Origin: Candidatus Saccharibacteria bacterium oral taxon 955
GTDB lineage: Bacteria > Patescibacteriota > Saccharimonadia > Saccharimonadales > Saccharimonadaceae
DNA length: 64,000 nucleotides
NCBI GenBank assembly: GCA_010202265.1
Contig: CP047918.1
Span: 682,001-746,000 of the forward strand
Direction of reading: 5' to 3'
Shown here: piece after piece, positions 1 through 8,891 of the stretch
How the letters are laid out: each line of letters begins with the position of its first letter
Numbering within the stretch: position 1 is the first letter of the stretch
Notes under the pieces: generated by a model
Told to the model about the DNA's origin: nothing
Seen by the model: the letters and a program-made list of their open reading frames with translations, nothing else
Databases searched by the model: none
Program-made: the position numbers and the translations under genes

Positions 1-2
1 AT

Positions 3-263
3 TATCTATTCCAGACGACATCTAATCAGTCGCTCATACTTGTAGCAATTGATTATCCCGATCCCATCGACGAAAGCCTACAAGTAAAGAGATTGTCTGG
101 CGGGTTTGAGTTTGAATTTATATACCTCATCAAGCCATACGCCAACGACCAGCATATTGAAATTCGTCCAAACGACTATATCGATAACAACTTTTTCGTT
201 TCAGACCCGAATAGTTATTATCGTTATTACTTGGCGGCAGTGAAGCAGAGGATGGACTGGTAA
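3..263 (+). CDS. 3' end of an unknown protein (5' end outside the window)
   Basis: An open frame enters from the left edge and stops at a TAA at 261-263, giving about 86 residues. Composition looks protein-like: acidic and aromatic, with DYPDP near the start and YYRYYLAAVKQRMDW at the end. I recognise no family or motif. It ends tail-to-tail, with no spacer, against the decayed DUF421 gene on the other strand, so a recombination junction may lie here. No terminator hairpin follows. The product, start and upstream context cannot be judged from this window. Confidence 0.5.
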   Translation, partial: YLFQTTSNQSLILVAIDYPDPIDESLQVKRLSGGFEFEFIYLIKPYANDQHIEIRPNDYIDNNFFVSDPNSYYRYYLAAVKQRMDW

Positions 264-264
264 T

Positions 265-777
265 AATATGCAAAATATCAGTCTGCAGTTGCCCGTCGGT
301 TATCAACGGAAACTTCGGGTTCTCTTCCTCTTCGTGAGTAATGATCGATTCGCCGTCTTACTCCACCAAGGCTCTTTTCACTTTTCTCGTTGAATAGATA
401 TGATGAGTTCGCAGCTTGAATGATACGTCATGAGCGCTCAGACCAACTTTCTTGCAATCTTCAATATTGATTTTTCCATTATCAATGATTATCAACGCCC
501 TACCGTCGATCAATTGCTTTGCTTTCACGTTATACCGTTTTATTCATTTCAATGTCAGCACCAGCGCGCACCATATACAAAAAATACCGATGTAATCCAA
601 AATTTGAATACTATTGTTATAAATGACGCCTCCAATGATACCACCCAGCACATAGTTCTGCACTTGATCACTGGCAGATGACGGCGACAAATTACCCTTT
701 CCGGAAACATTGATGATTATGGTCAACGCGAAAAACCCAATCAATAATTTTATTGCTACTAGAATGAATCCATCCAT
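265..777 (-). pseudogene. DUF421 (YetF-like) membrane protein, decayed: two in-frame stops and truncated C-terminus
   Basis: The first 77 codons encode the membrane domain of a DUF421 protein: two or more hydrophobic segments, then GKGNLSPSSASDQVQNYVLG, the family signature. The same frame continues past a TGA at 546-544 as IKRYNVKAKQLIDG...IDNGKINIED, the typical cytoplasmic domain. A TAA at 360-358 follows, then DGES...PLITDGQ. By family pattern the TGA replaces Trp (LK-W-IK) and the TAA replaces Gln (LVE-Q-DGE). Similarity stops near position 271, where the expected C-terminal helix is missing. DUF421 proteins are small membrane proteins of poorly known role; the closest pattern I know is from low-GC Gram-positives, so transfer is possible. 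Two nonsense changes plus truncation make it a pseudogene. Confidence 0.8.
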
Positions 778-884
778 GGTTTAATTTAGCACAGATCGCT
801 AGTGCTTCAGTATGACATGCTTAGCGACGGTCTTTATGTAAAGCAGGAGTTGAGAGTCTGTTTGACGACTTTACTGCTCACAAT

Positions 885-1460
885 TTAAGACGACCTGTTC
901 TTGGATCTGTATTTTTCTCTAGCTATCTTAGTATACTTTCTGATGAAATCACTTTTTGCATCAGTATACCCATCTCTGTCATGCTCAAATTCCTTCCAAA
1001 GATTCAGTTTTAATTTCTCGTACTGTTTGGCGATGATACTATTTTCAATTAGGTAATCCCTAAAATAGATCTCATCATTATCTCCCGCCACCCTAATGTG
1101 GAGATGAAATACCTTATCCGCGAAGCCCTGTTTGGTATATCCCTTATTCAATGAGATTCGTTTTGCTTTCTCACTCATGCACAACCAATTATTTTCAACA
1201 AGGATATTTTTTACAGGCTCTAATTCTTTTTCCGACGGGACTTCAAGCAATATATCTACTATATTCTTTGCCTGTATATTTGGGATGGCCGTGCTACCAA
1301 TGTGAGATATTTGTGTTATGTATTTTTCTGGCACCAATGAGGAGATGGCTTTCACTTCCTCATCATACCAGCGTGCCCATTCTCTATTGTGTTCTACAAG
1401 AAATATGGGGAATAATTGCCACAACTCTTTCAAACTCATTTTCTCTAGCTCTCTGTCCAT
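885..1460 (-). CDS. GrpB/UPF0157 family nucleotidyltransferase-fold protein
   Basis: 191 residues. The motif HIGSTAIPNIQAKNIVDI (about residues 52-70) is the GrpB/UPF0157 signature, a minimal nucleotidyltransferase-like fold; FHLHI lies downstream as in the family. Biochemical activity of the family is not established. I chose the second of two adjacent ATGs (1458-1460) because GGAGG sits 5 nt upstream of it; the first ATG would leave only 2 nt. It starts about 10 nt after the histidine kinase stop and is probably the last gene of the operon CPBP protease - response regulator - kinase - this gene. The extreme C-terminus is basic. Confidence 0.8.
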   Translation of the reverse strand: MDRELEKMSLKELWQLFPIFLVEHNREWARWYDEEVKAISSLVPEKYITQISHIGSTAIPNIQAKNIVDILLEVPSEKELEPVKNILVENNWLCMSEKAKRISLNKGYTKQGFADKVFHLHIRVAGDNDEIYFRDYLIENSIIAKQYEKLKLNLWKEFEHDRDGYTDAKSDFIRKYTKIAREKYRSKNRSS

Positions 1461-1469
1461 CATATCCTC

Positions 1470-2855
1470 CTACTCAAACCTTACCACAAACCGCATACCC
1501 CGCCCGTGCGGCGTGAAGTCGTAGTCTAGGCCCTTGGCGTCGAGCAACATTTTCACGGTGTAGAGGCCGATGCCGCTACTGTCGGCGTACTGTTTCGTGG
1601 TGGCATTGTTCCGATAAAACGGGTCAAAAACGTGCTGGAGTTGTTTTCTGGTGAGTGGTCTGCAGGCGTTTTCGATGGCCAGTTCGTGCTGGTCACAGGT
1701 AATCGTTATCACGCTCCCGGTGTCGCCGTGGCGCACTGCGTTTGACGCCAGGTTCGAGATGACGTGGCGCATCATGTCACGATTGGCACTAATGGTCGCT
1801 GGTTCTGTATTAACCTCGAAAGTCATGCCGCGCGTTTTCGCCAGCAACATATAATCGTCAATTACTTCAGCGATTAACTTATCAATCCTTAGCCGCTTTT
1901 CCTGACGCAGAGCCTGCTCGGCGACATTGCCAGAGCGCAAGACATCATTTACCATTGCCGCCAAACGGTCAACCTGTGCCACCGACTCCGCCAGGTACTG
2001 ATCGCGATTTTTATACTCGCCGATGTTTAGCTGCATGTTCTCAAGCATGATCCGTAGTGCTGCCAATGGCGTTTTCAACTCATGCGAGGCCGCGCGAAGG
2101 AAGGCGATTTTCTCTTTCTCGAGCTGGGTGATCCGCTTATTCTCATGCTCCAGCGAGCGAATCATTTGCCACAGATTTTGATAGAGCTCATTGATATTTC
2201 GCCCCAGCACGCCGATTTCATCACGGCTATTCACTGGATAATGCGCACCCTTTTCTAGCCGCTGCATAGTCGTCGTCACCGCCGCCATCTGGCGAATCGG
2301 CCGTGTCACAAATCGGCTGTAGATGTACGAAAATAGCAGCGCCACGAGCAGTGAGCCAAGCATGGTATATGGCAGTACGTGCAAGGTAGCGAGTTTGGCC
2401 TGAGTGACGGGCGCCACGTCGGCCAGCAGCTTGACGGCGATCGTTTGGCCTTGGTTGTTCGTCACACTCCCCTGCCGCAAAATCACCGAGCGCGGATCGA
2501 CCGTTTGGCCGTCAGCAATTTTTACCACGCTAGTGTCGACCGATTTACCGCTATCCGTCACGATGTTGATCGACTGAAACCCTTGAAAATACTGGTCGCG
2601 CCCATCAATCGTCAGCGTGATATTAACATTTTTCACCTGAGCAAAATCCTGGCTGAGACGGCGCATTTTCTCAGTCGATTTACCGCGTAGTTCAGCCACG
2701 AGCGCCGTGAGATTGTCCGCCGCCTCGCGCTCTTTTTGCTGCAGATAAAATTGCGGCATCAAGGTGTAGACCAGCGCATGCACCAGGATGATCAACGCCG
2801 CGAATAGGCCGATTGACACCAAAAATGTTTTGGGAAATAATTTAAGCCGCTTCAT
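1470..2855 (-). CDS. Sensor histidine kinase with HAMP domain
   Basis: 461 residues. TM1 is about 9-32, an extracytoplasmic sensor region 35-160, TM2 about 165-185, a HAMP linker RFVTRPIRQ to about 240, then a coiled segment into the H box SHELKTPLAAL (phospho-acceptor His near 260). The N box NLASNAVRH, F box DPFYR and G2 box GIGLYTVK follow. It should autophosphorylate and pass phosphate to the response regulator whose gene overlaps it by 14 nt upstream. The sensor region is not a PAS or Cache domain I can name. The layout resembles small Gram-positive kinases that sense envelope stress, and the nearby CPBP protease would fit that, but the ligand is unknown. Confidence 0.9.
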   Translation of the reverse strand: MKRLKLFPKTFLVSIGLFAALIILVHALVYTLMPQFYLQQKEREAADNLTALVAELRGKSTEKMRRLSQDFAQVKNVNITLTIDGRDQYFQGFQSINIVTDSGKSVDTSVVKIADGQTVDPRSVILRQGSVTNNQGQTIAVKLLADVAPVTQAKLATLHVLPYTMLGSLLVALLFSYIYSRFVTRPIRQMAAVTTTMQRLEKGAHYPVNSRDEIGVLGRNINELYQNLWQMIRSLEHENKRITQLEKEKIAFLRAASHELKTPLAALRIMLENMQLNIGEYKNRDQYLAESVAQVDRLAAMVNDVLRSGNVAEQALRQEKRLRIDKLIAEVIDDYMLLAKTRGMTFEVNTEPATISANRDMMRHVISNLASNAVRHGDTGSVITITCDQHELAIENACRPLTRKQLQHVFDPFYRNNATTKQYADSSGIGLYTVKMLLDAKGLDYDFTPHGRGMRFVVRFE

Positions 2856-3516
2856 AGCGATAACCCACTCCCTTCACCGTGATGATGCAGTCGAGGTGCA
2901 ATTTCTTGCGTAAGTTTTTGATGTAAACATCAATCACTCGGTCGAACGGCACCTCGTCATCACGCCACAACTTGTCAATGATAGCCTGCCGGCTCCAGAC
3001 CATGCTTGGATTGTCTACCAGCAGCTTGAGCAGCTGCACTTCCTTGGGCTTGAGGTGTGCGTCAGTGTCATCATAAAAACCCTGATAAGCCGCGAAATCC
3101 ACCGAGGCTAGACCGCGGCACCACAAGGTTTTTTTGACAGACTGCTGACGGCGGAGCAACGCCTTAATTCGCTTTTCTAAAATCACCAGCGAAAACGGCT
3201 TACTCATATAATCATCCGCCAGCTCGTCAAAACTCGCAATCTGCGTCGGCTCATCATGTAGCGCCGTCAACATCAGCACCGGCACGTCGCTGGTCTGGCG
3301 AATTTGGTGCAATACTTCAATGCCACTCATCGCCGGTAGCATGATGTCAAGGATAATCACATCCGCCTCAGTAAATTTCTTTAGCGCCTCCTCGCCGCTG
3401 ATCGCCGTCACCACCGTAAAACCACGCTGGCGAAGGAACTGCTCAGTACCACTACGTAGAGCAGGCTCATCTTCGACAATCATAATAACGGGACGATCAT
3501 CGGCATAGTTTGTCAC
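2842..3516 (-). CDS. OmpR/PhoB-type response regulator
   Basis: 224 residues from the GTG at 3516-3514. The receiver domain opens with IMIVEDEP, has phospho-acceptor Asp in IILDIMLP and conserved Lys in MSKPF. A C-terminal winged helix is recognisable by VQLLKLL, SRQAIIDKLW and VIDVYIKNLRKKL. A longer reading from a TTG at 3546 is possible, but GTGGAGAAAG lies about 10 nt before the GTG and the receiver normally begins close to it. It is co-transcribed with the kinase downstream (14-nt overlap) and likely controls the local operon, including the CPBP protease. Confidence 0.9.
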   Translation of the reverse strand: MTNYADDRPVIMIVEDEPALRSGTEQFLRQRGFTVVTAISGEEALKKFTEADVIILDIMLPAMSGIEVLHQIRQTSDVPVLMLTALHDEPTQIASFDELADDYMSKPFSLVILEKRIKALLRRQQSVKKTLWCRGLASVDFAAYQGFYDDTDAHLKPKEVQLLKLLVDNPSMVWSRQAIIDKLWRDDEVPFDRVIDVYIKNLRKKLHLDCIITVKGVGYRYEAA

Positions 3517-3562
3517 GATTGGCTTTCTCCACAAAAATCTACGCAACCTTTATACACCAAAC

Positions 3563-4330
3563 TTACGATGCTCCATTTTCATAGACCTTTTTCCAAACCT
3601 GACGATAGCAAAGCGCAAATATAAACATGACGATAGTGGCAGCAAGAACAATTGGTGAGGTAGCAAATGCTAGATCATTTGGCGCAAAGACTACCAGCAT
3701 CAGGTTGGCTCCGGTGTGTAAAATTGTGGCTGGCACCATACGTTGCCAAAATGAACCATTGTAGGTGGTGACGATAGTGAGAGCCAAGAACATTGCAGTT
3801 AGCGAAAAAGTAAACGATGGAATAAACCCGAGCGACCAAAAACTAAAATGCAATAACCCAAAGATAAAACCACTTAATCCCGCCACCACCAGCCTATGGC
3901 CATATGCTTCTCCACAGTGCTGGACTAGACCGCGCCAACCAACCTCCTCGGTAAACGCGCCAAATATTTGTAACAGTAAAAACACGCCAATTGACGCCCC
4001 CGCGGTCGGAAGTTGCCAGTGTGGTTTGTAGCCGATAGCCACAAACAATAATCCGACAACACCGATAGTCAAACAGGCTGAAATAATACTCATAGCCCAT
4101 CGCGCGGCACTAACCGTCTGCCACCGAGACGGTCGCCAGTGTCGAAGCGGTATAGTCGCCAAGTATGCTATAAAAGGAGCAAGTGTTACCAATGCATAGA
4201 GTTCAAAAGGTAAGCCAATCGCAATCTGCAAAGGCACAGTAACAGCAACCGCTATAGCCATAGCGACGAACCAAATAGCAAGTAGTAGAGTAGGCTGCTT
4301 AGATTTCTGCGACTTCGACCGTCGTATCAT
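3563..4330 (-). CDS. CPBP (CAAX/Abi-type) intramembrane metalloprotease
   Basis: 255 residues with about seven hydrophobic segments. The catalytic motifs of the CPBP family are present: TEEVGWRG (Glu128-Glu129, Arg133), a second motif FGLLHFSFW (His about 161) and a third HTGANL (His about 210). The family includes Rce1-like prenyl-protein proteases and bacterial Abi or bacteriocin-immunity proteins. Here it stands directly upstream of a two-component system on the same strand (about 46 nt to the regulator), so a role in envelope stress or immunity to a host or competitor peptide is plausible but inferred. The N-terminus is short and basic (RRSKSQKSK). Confidence 0.85.
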   Translation of the reverse strand: MIRRSKSQKSKQPTLLLAIWFVAMAIAVAVTVPLQIAIGLPFELYALVTLAPFIAYLATIPLRHWRPSRWQTVSAARWAMSIISACLTIGVVGLLFVAIGYKPHWQLPTAGASIGVFLLLQIFGAFTEEVGWRGLVQHCGEAYGHRLVVAGLSGFIFGLLHFSFWSLGFIPSFTFSLTAMFLALTIVTTYNGSFWQRMVPATILHTGANLMLVVFAPNDLAFATSPIVLAATIVMFIFALCYRQVWKKVYENGAS

Positions 4331-4568
4331 GACACTCTCCTATTAGCTTGATAAGTTATCTTGACTATTTATTATATCATTGCCCCATAGCTTTAATATA
4401 TCATCAAAAACCTTATACTATTATTCATTAGTTCTGTTTCTGCGGATTCACTCAATCACGAAAAAAGCCCACCCCTAGAGAGTGAGCTGTTTTCGTGGTG
4501 ACCTCACGGGGAATATAAAAATTGGTTCAAGCCTACTTTACCCCCCCATCAATTACACTAAATAGCAG
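4331..4568. other. Intergenic region between CPBP protease and IS1595-like element
   Basis: No ORF was found. A weak hairpin (GCCCAC near 4465 with GTGAGC near 4481) is followed by GTTTTCGTGG. The stretch GAGCTGTTTTCGTGGTGA partly matches the inverted complement of the sequence right of the transposase (GAGGGTTTTCTTGTGGATT), so these could be degenerate terminal repeats of the insertion sequence. I could not define exact ends or a target duplication. Confidence 0.35.
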
Positions 4569-5219
4569 ATGGAAAACAAGTATTTAAAACGTTCACATAT
4601 TTCAGAGGCTAAAACCAGGCAGATAGTGAGGTTGTTTTGCGAAGATATTACCGCCACTCAGATAGCCTCGCTAACCGGATTAAATCGCAATACTGTCAAT
4701 CGAATTCTCACACATATTCGTATCGTTATTGCCAAGCACTGTAAAGCAACCTCACCGCTATCAGGTGAAGTCGAGATAGATGAAAGTTACTTTGGTCCGC
4801 GTCGCGTGCGTGGTATTCGTGGGCGCGGCGCCAGCAAGAAAATCATCGTTTTCGGTCTTTTAAAGCACGATGGCAAAGTCTACACCCAAATAGTCCCCAA
4901 TGTTAGCCGAAAGACCTTAAAACAGATTGTACAGATGAAAGTAGAGCCGGATAGCACCATCTATAGTGATGGCTGGCGTAGCTACGACAGCCTGGTTGAC
5001 TAGGGATACAAACACCACTACCGGGTTAGCCATGGAAATAATGAGTTTGTTTCAAAAGACAATCCTAAAAACCATATCAATGGCATCGAGAATTTCTGGG
5101 GTATCACTAAAGTTCGTCTAGCAAAGCTAAGAGGACTCAGAAAAGACCATTTCAACCTCCACCTCAAAGAGTGTGAGTTTAGGTATAATATGAGGCATGA
5201 AGAAATTAAAACTCACTAA
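4569..5219 (+). pseudogene. IS1595-family (ISXO2-like) transposase, interrupted by an amber codon
   Basis: 216 codons. The N-terminus carries a helix-turn-helix (TATQIASLTGLNRNTVNRIL), then the DDE-type core typical of the IS1595 group: EVEIDESYFGPRR (first Asp), IYSDGWRSYDSL (second Asp) and, after a TAG at 5001-5003, KNHINGIENFWGITKVRL (HxNGIExFWG with the last catalytic residue). The frame is continuous apart from the TAG, which stands between LVD and GYKHHYRV and so is a simple nonsense change. Unless the amber is read through, the product lacks the last catalytic residue and the insertion sequence is inactive. Confidence 0.85.
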
Positions 5220-5240
5220 GACTATTTAAATCCACAAGAA

Positions 5241-5267
5241 AACCCTCGCTCGTTTGAGCAAGGGTTT
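5241..5267. terminator. Intrinsic terminator, mainly for the leftward NUDIX gene
   Basis: The arms AACCCTCGCTC and GAGCAAGGGTT form an 11-bp stem with one mismatch and a GTTT loop. On the minus strand it is followed by TTTTCTTG, which fits a terminator for the NUDIX gene that ends at 5339. On the plus strand the U tract is poor. Confidence 0.65.
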
Positions 5268-5338
5268 ATGATTGTAGAAGTAGATTTTAATTTTAGCTAA
5301 TAAGTGAATAACAAACAGATTCTAATCTCAATATTCTT

Positions 5339-5869
5339 CTAAAGATACTCTACTGCAACTCGATGTATTGGGCCGTACATCTTTCCGTAATCGCTCCAAG
5401 AGAAATCACCCTCCTCGCCTATATACCATAAACAAGCGGGCAAACTCTCAAACGAATCAGCCAATTGTAAGGTCTCGTCTTTGCTGAGAGTAATGATCTG
5501 TTTAACATCATCTCCTGGTCGATATTTCTGATCTTTGAGCTTGGCGCCATACAGATAGGTTTCATTTTTATACTCTTTTCCATCCCTATCTACTGCATTG
5601 GTTATAAATTTTGCAATTGGCTCTAAATCCTCAACAGATAGTTCAACCCCTAACTCTTCAGATAGCTCGCGAATAGCGGCAGCTTCAGGCCGTTCACCTT
5701 TATCCAATCCTCCACCCAGCAGCCTTGTGATAGTTGGCGGAAAGAATCCTGGTTTTGCCCCGCTTAGGAGCTTGTCATCCTTATCTTTTACAGCGATTAA
5801 CACACATCGGTCACGGTGTAGATTACCGAAAGCCTGATCTACTTCTATATTTAGTTCAATTACTTTCAT
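5339..5869 (-). CDS. NUDIX hydrolase
   Basis: 176 residues. The NUDIX box is complete: GGGLDKGERPEAAA then RELSEELGV (about 52-75), giving the G-x5-E-x7-REUxEExGU signature for Mg-dependent cleavage of nucleoside diphosphate-X compounds. Substrate is not predictable. The start is supported by AAGG about 7 nt before the ATG. It is on the same strand as the TPP-enzyme remnant upstream but separated by about 50 nt. It appears intact although flanked by decayed genes. Two more NUDIX genes occur in this window (42966-43478 and 53497-53934) with little similarity outside the box. Confidence 0.85.
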   Translation of the reverse strand: MKVIELNIEVDQAFGNLHRDRCVLIAVKDKDDKLLSGAKPGFFPPTITRLLGGGLDKGERPEAAAIRELSEELGVELSVEDLEPIAKFITNAVDRDGKEYKNETYLYGAKLKDQKYRPGDDVKQIITLSKDETLQLADSFESLPACLWYIGEEGDFSWSDYGKMYGPIHRVAVEYL

Positions 5870-5921
5870 TTTTTACCTTTTTTTATTTATTGTTTCCATT
5901 ATTATTTAACCATAAAATTGC

Positions 5922-7281
5922 TCAACTGCGAATTATTGGTTCCAGATATGGAAGCCTTATTCTAAGAATATTTAATCCTTTTAGTTTTCTAAAACTATCT
6001 AACCACTTAGCTAGGTTATCTATATCTTCTAAACAAAGATCAACTGTGACATTACTATAGCCAGCTATTGCTAAGTCAACACTATCAGCCGCCACTTGCC
6101 CACCAGTACACCATGACATTTGATTGTCTAAAATAATGATACCAAGATTCACTTTCCTGCGTCTAGCTTCCTCTAGAATACCCCTGCCCTCGTGAAGAAA
6201 TGACGTATCGCCAACAATGGCATAGCTTTTTGCCTAATACTTCCGATACGCCAATAGCAGTCGATACGGCGACACCAAGAGCTAAAGCAACTTTAGCAGT
6301 ATCTGTTGTCTCAACCGTAGATTGATTTATTTCGCTAACTACGATTGAATCTTTCAGGTACTTATTTAAAAGCTTAAATAGCTCAACGTATTTATTCCAT
6401 CTAGTAAATTTAACTGCTACACCTCTATTTGGCTGGGGTTCAAATCTAACTTTCAATTCCTCCTCTCCCAAAATTCTTAGAAGTACTTTCTTGAAGAAGT
6501 CGCCATCCTCTCGCACCGTTATTTCGTCGTGCTCTTTAATGAATTTTAAAATAGCGTCCCTAGGTAGCGGTAATGTAAATACTTTCATAACATCACAGTC
6601 AACGTCAATAGGACTCTGGCTGGTGGTACCAAAGGAAATTAATGCCTTTTTGCTTCCCGCCTCTTTAATTTCGTAAAGACCAGCTGTATACTCTCTAATC
6701 GCCCCATTCTTTAAACGTAGCCGTTTCTCTTGTTTCTTAAAATAATACGGATGAATTACGTACTTACCTGGTGTTATTATCTCCTCTAGGTCTTGTAAGT
6801 TCTGCTTCTTAAAGTGCTTTGTAGGACAGACCTCAACAGTCTCAGGTTTGAGGTGAAAATAATTACCCGAAAGCCTGATTACAACCGGTATATCTAATCT
6901 CTCTGAGACTGCAAACGCCCGAGTGGACATCAAGTAAGCCTGTTCTATGCTAGACGGCTCATACCAGAGACCGCCGCTAATTTCGAAAAAATGCCTAGAA
7001 TCCTGGTACTCCTGAGAGCCAACAACATGAGTGTCGTCAGTAACAACCAGGACTAAACCAGCATTGACTCCAGCAATTAGTGAATGTAAAAACGCGTCAA
7101 GGGCAATATTTAGCCCTACTGTTTTCATGGTAACTACGGATCTAGCACCCGCTACAGCAGCACCAAAGGCCTCACTATAGGCCACTCGCTCATTGATAGA
7201 GATCTGAGTGCAACCTAACTGCTCAGCTATCTCATGCGAGTGGAATCCGGGAAAATTATAGATTAATTGCGGAGGAATATT
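5922..7281 (-). pseudogene. TPP-dependent decarboxylase/oxidoreductase (IorA-like), frameshifted and lacking a start
   Basis: The N-terminal half resembles the TPP pyrimidine-binding domain of indolepyruvate ferredoxin oxidoreductase alpha (IorA): INERVAYSEAFGAAVAGARS, TMKTVGLNIALD, LVLVVTDD, SQEYQDSRHFFE. After LGKK at about 6225 the frame breaks. Shifting by one base in a run of five A gives SYAIVGDTSFLHEGRG and NLGIIILDNQMSWCTGGQ, the cofactor-binding GDxxFxHxG and LDN of the C-terminal domain. The open frame runs upstream to a stop at 7284-7282 with no ATG, so the first residues are missing or another shift occurred. No ferredoxin domain is present. It is divergent from an SHMT-like gene 50 bp away that is also broken. 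The IorA resemblance is good; the reaction is unknown. Confidence 0.7.
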
Positions 7282-7333
7282 CTAAGAATGGTCACTCCCA
7301 GGGCGAAGTACTAATACCACTTGGGTCTTAATC

Positions 7334-8568
7334 ATGGATAAATACAAAAAAACTTTAAAGTTGGTCGCTCAAGATATAGATCGAAATGAAAGGTTCCTAC
7401 ATTTAACGCCAAACGAATCGGTTTTGTCTAACACGGCAAGAAAATTTCAATCCACCAGACTAAGTGATCGCTACTACTTTGGCCCAGGGGAAAGCGGAGT
7501 GATGGACAACGGAACTTTTACAGCACTTGGTCTTGCTGGTGTCGGAGATATCACTTATAAAGCAGAGGAGGCTCTAAAGAAGATGGTTGGCGCTGGGGTA
7601 GTAAACCTAAATTGCCTGTCTGGAATTCACGCCATGATGTGTGTTTTGCTATCCACGACTAATGCCGGAGACACGGTCATGACTCTACATCACAATCATG
7701 GAGGGCATTTTGCCACTAAAGGTATCATAGAAAGGGCGGGGCGAAAAAGCATAGATGCAGTATTTGATTCTACTAATCGCGAGCTTGACATCAAAGCAAC
7801 TACTAAAGTATTTAAAAACTCCAATGCAAAACTGTTTTATATAGATATATCCTATATTACAGATACTACGACATATCCAAACTCAGAAGCCATCTAGGAG
7901 AAGAGGCTTTAATCGCTTACGATGCCAGCCACACAATTGGGCTTATTATGGGGGAGGCACTTCCTTCCCCGTTAGCTAATGGCGTAGACATTATGTGCGC
8001 GAATACCCACAAGACTCTTCCGGGGCCACAAAAAGGATTAATTGCCTTTAAGGATGCCAGTTATGGACAGAAAATCAATAAGCTGATCAATAGCTGTCTA
8101 TTTTCTAGTACGCATACCGGATCTTTAATTGCCTTAGCGATAACAATTCTAGAAATGGAATCCTACGGCAAAGCTTATGCAAAGCAGGTACAAAATAACT
8201 CACAAGCTTTGGGTGAAGCGCTGCAAACCCTAGGGTTTGAGGTAAGAAAAAATCCCGACGGATCCTTCTCTCGTACGCACCAGGTGCATCTTTTAACGGA
8301 TAGATTAGGTGAAAGAAGATCCATCTACGATACTCTTTATCAAAACTCTATCGCTTCCTCATTTGACAGCCCTAGAATACAGAATAACGGTAATTTCATA
8401 CGGCTAGGTACACAGGAGATAACCCGAAGAGGTATGAAGGAAGAGGAGATGGCAATTATCGCTAATCTAATTAAACAGGCGCTAGATGGTAAAGATGTTA
8501 AAGAAAAAGTTGAATCTCTAAAAAGCAAATTCTCTAGCGTTCAGTTCTCTTTTGATAATAATATCTAA
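7334..8568 (+). pseudogene. SHMT-like PLP-dependent enzyme (possible aldolase/transaldolase), one frameshift
   Basis: Two adjacent frames (7334-7897 and about 7866-8568) together give about 410 residues of a serine hydroxymethyltransferase-fold protein: LTPNESVLS, RYYFGPGE, LHHNHGGHF, then YDASHTIGLIMG and the PLP lysine in NTHKTLPGPQKG. The shift lies between 7866 and 7890, where the second frame reads KLRSHLGEEALIAYDASH; one missing base restores it. Sequence differs strongly from the housekeeping glyA at 22.6-23.9 kb, so this is a specialised paralogue such as a threonine aldolase or transaldolase type; that is inference. The divergent TPP enzyme suggests a joint pathway. A terminator follows at 8596. 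Confidence 0.75.
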
Positions 8569-8595
8569 CCAACAGATAACCTTTACTAATAAAAG

Positions 8596-8622
8596 TCTCG
8601 CCTATTTTTGGTGAGATTTTTA
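8596..8622. terminator. Bidirectional intrinsic terminator
   Basis: The arms TCTCGCC and GGTGAGA (one G-T pair) around a T-rich loop are followed by TTTTTATC on the plus strand and CTTTTATT on the minus strand. It ends the SHMT-like gene and probably also the tRNA-Glu transcript coming from the right. Confidence 0.75.
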
Positions 8623-8706
8623 TCAAACACTGCATCAAACAATTCTTATTATATTGCTAGTCTGAGTGAGCGTTTTTGGTATCCGGATGGATGATAAATG
8701 ATTTGA

Positions 8707-8781
8707 TGGTGATCCCACCGGGAATCGAACCCGAATTGCCAGGATGAAAACCTGGTGTCCTAACCGTTAGACGATGGGACC
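8707..8781 (-). tRNA. tRNA-Glu (UUC)
   Basis: Reading leftward, GGTCCCA pairs with TGGGATC, with discriminator A and an encoded CCA. The anticodon loop TTTTCAT within ACCAGG...CCTGG gives anticodon TTC. The T arm GGGTTCGATTCCC is standard. Confidence 0.95.
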
Positions 8782-8841
8782 GCTTAGCGTTATGCTTGTA
8801 CTATTTTATCAAAAACTAGGATTATTTCAAGTTATGAATAA

Positions 8842-8873
8842 GGGGTGAGTATGGATTTACCCACGCTCACCCC
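8842..8873 (-). terminator. Hairpin after the Arg-rich gene
   Basis: GGGGTGAG (8842-8849) and CTCACCCC (8866-8873) form a perfect 8-bp stem with a 16-nt loop, 18 bp past the stop of the leftward Arg-rich gene. On the minus strand TTATTCAT follows, a weak U tract. It marks the left border of the 8.8-11.15 kb island. Confidence 0.6.
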
Positions 8874-8891
8874 CCAGATGAGGTTTTCTAT

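Noticed and set aside
268..393. A 41-codon rightward ORF just after the first partial gene.
   Set aside because: It lies wholly inside the antisense remnant of the DUF421 gene, which explains the open frame.
265..777. Reassignment of UGA to a sense codon, suggested by TGA at a Trp position in the DUF421 gene.
   Set aside because: The same gene has a TAA at a Gln position, and UGA is a normal stop for intact genes here (for example pilM ending in the pilN overlap and the kinase ending at 11132). Decay explains both.
7266..7333. ATG-initiated start for the TPP-enzyme gene upstream of 7185.
   Set aside because: The frame is open to 7281 but contains no ATG, GTG or TTG in the region matching the family N-terminus before the stop at 7284-7282.
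8640..8781. tRNA-Glu as the attachment site of an integrated element.
   Set aside because: I found no second copy of the tRNA 3' end in the left 8.6 kb or in the island to the right, so there is no direct-repeat evidence.
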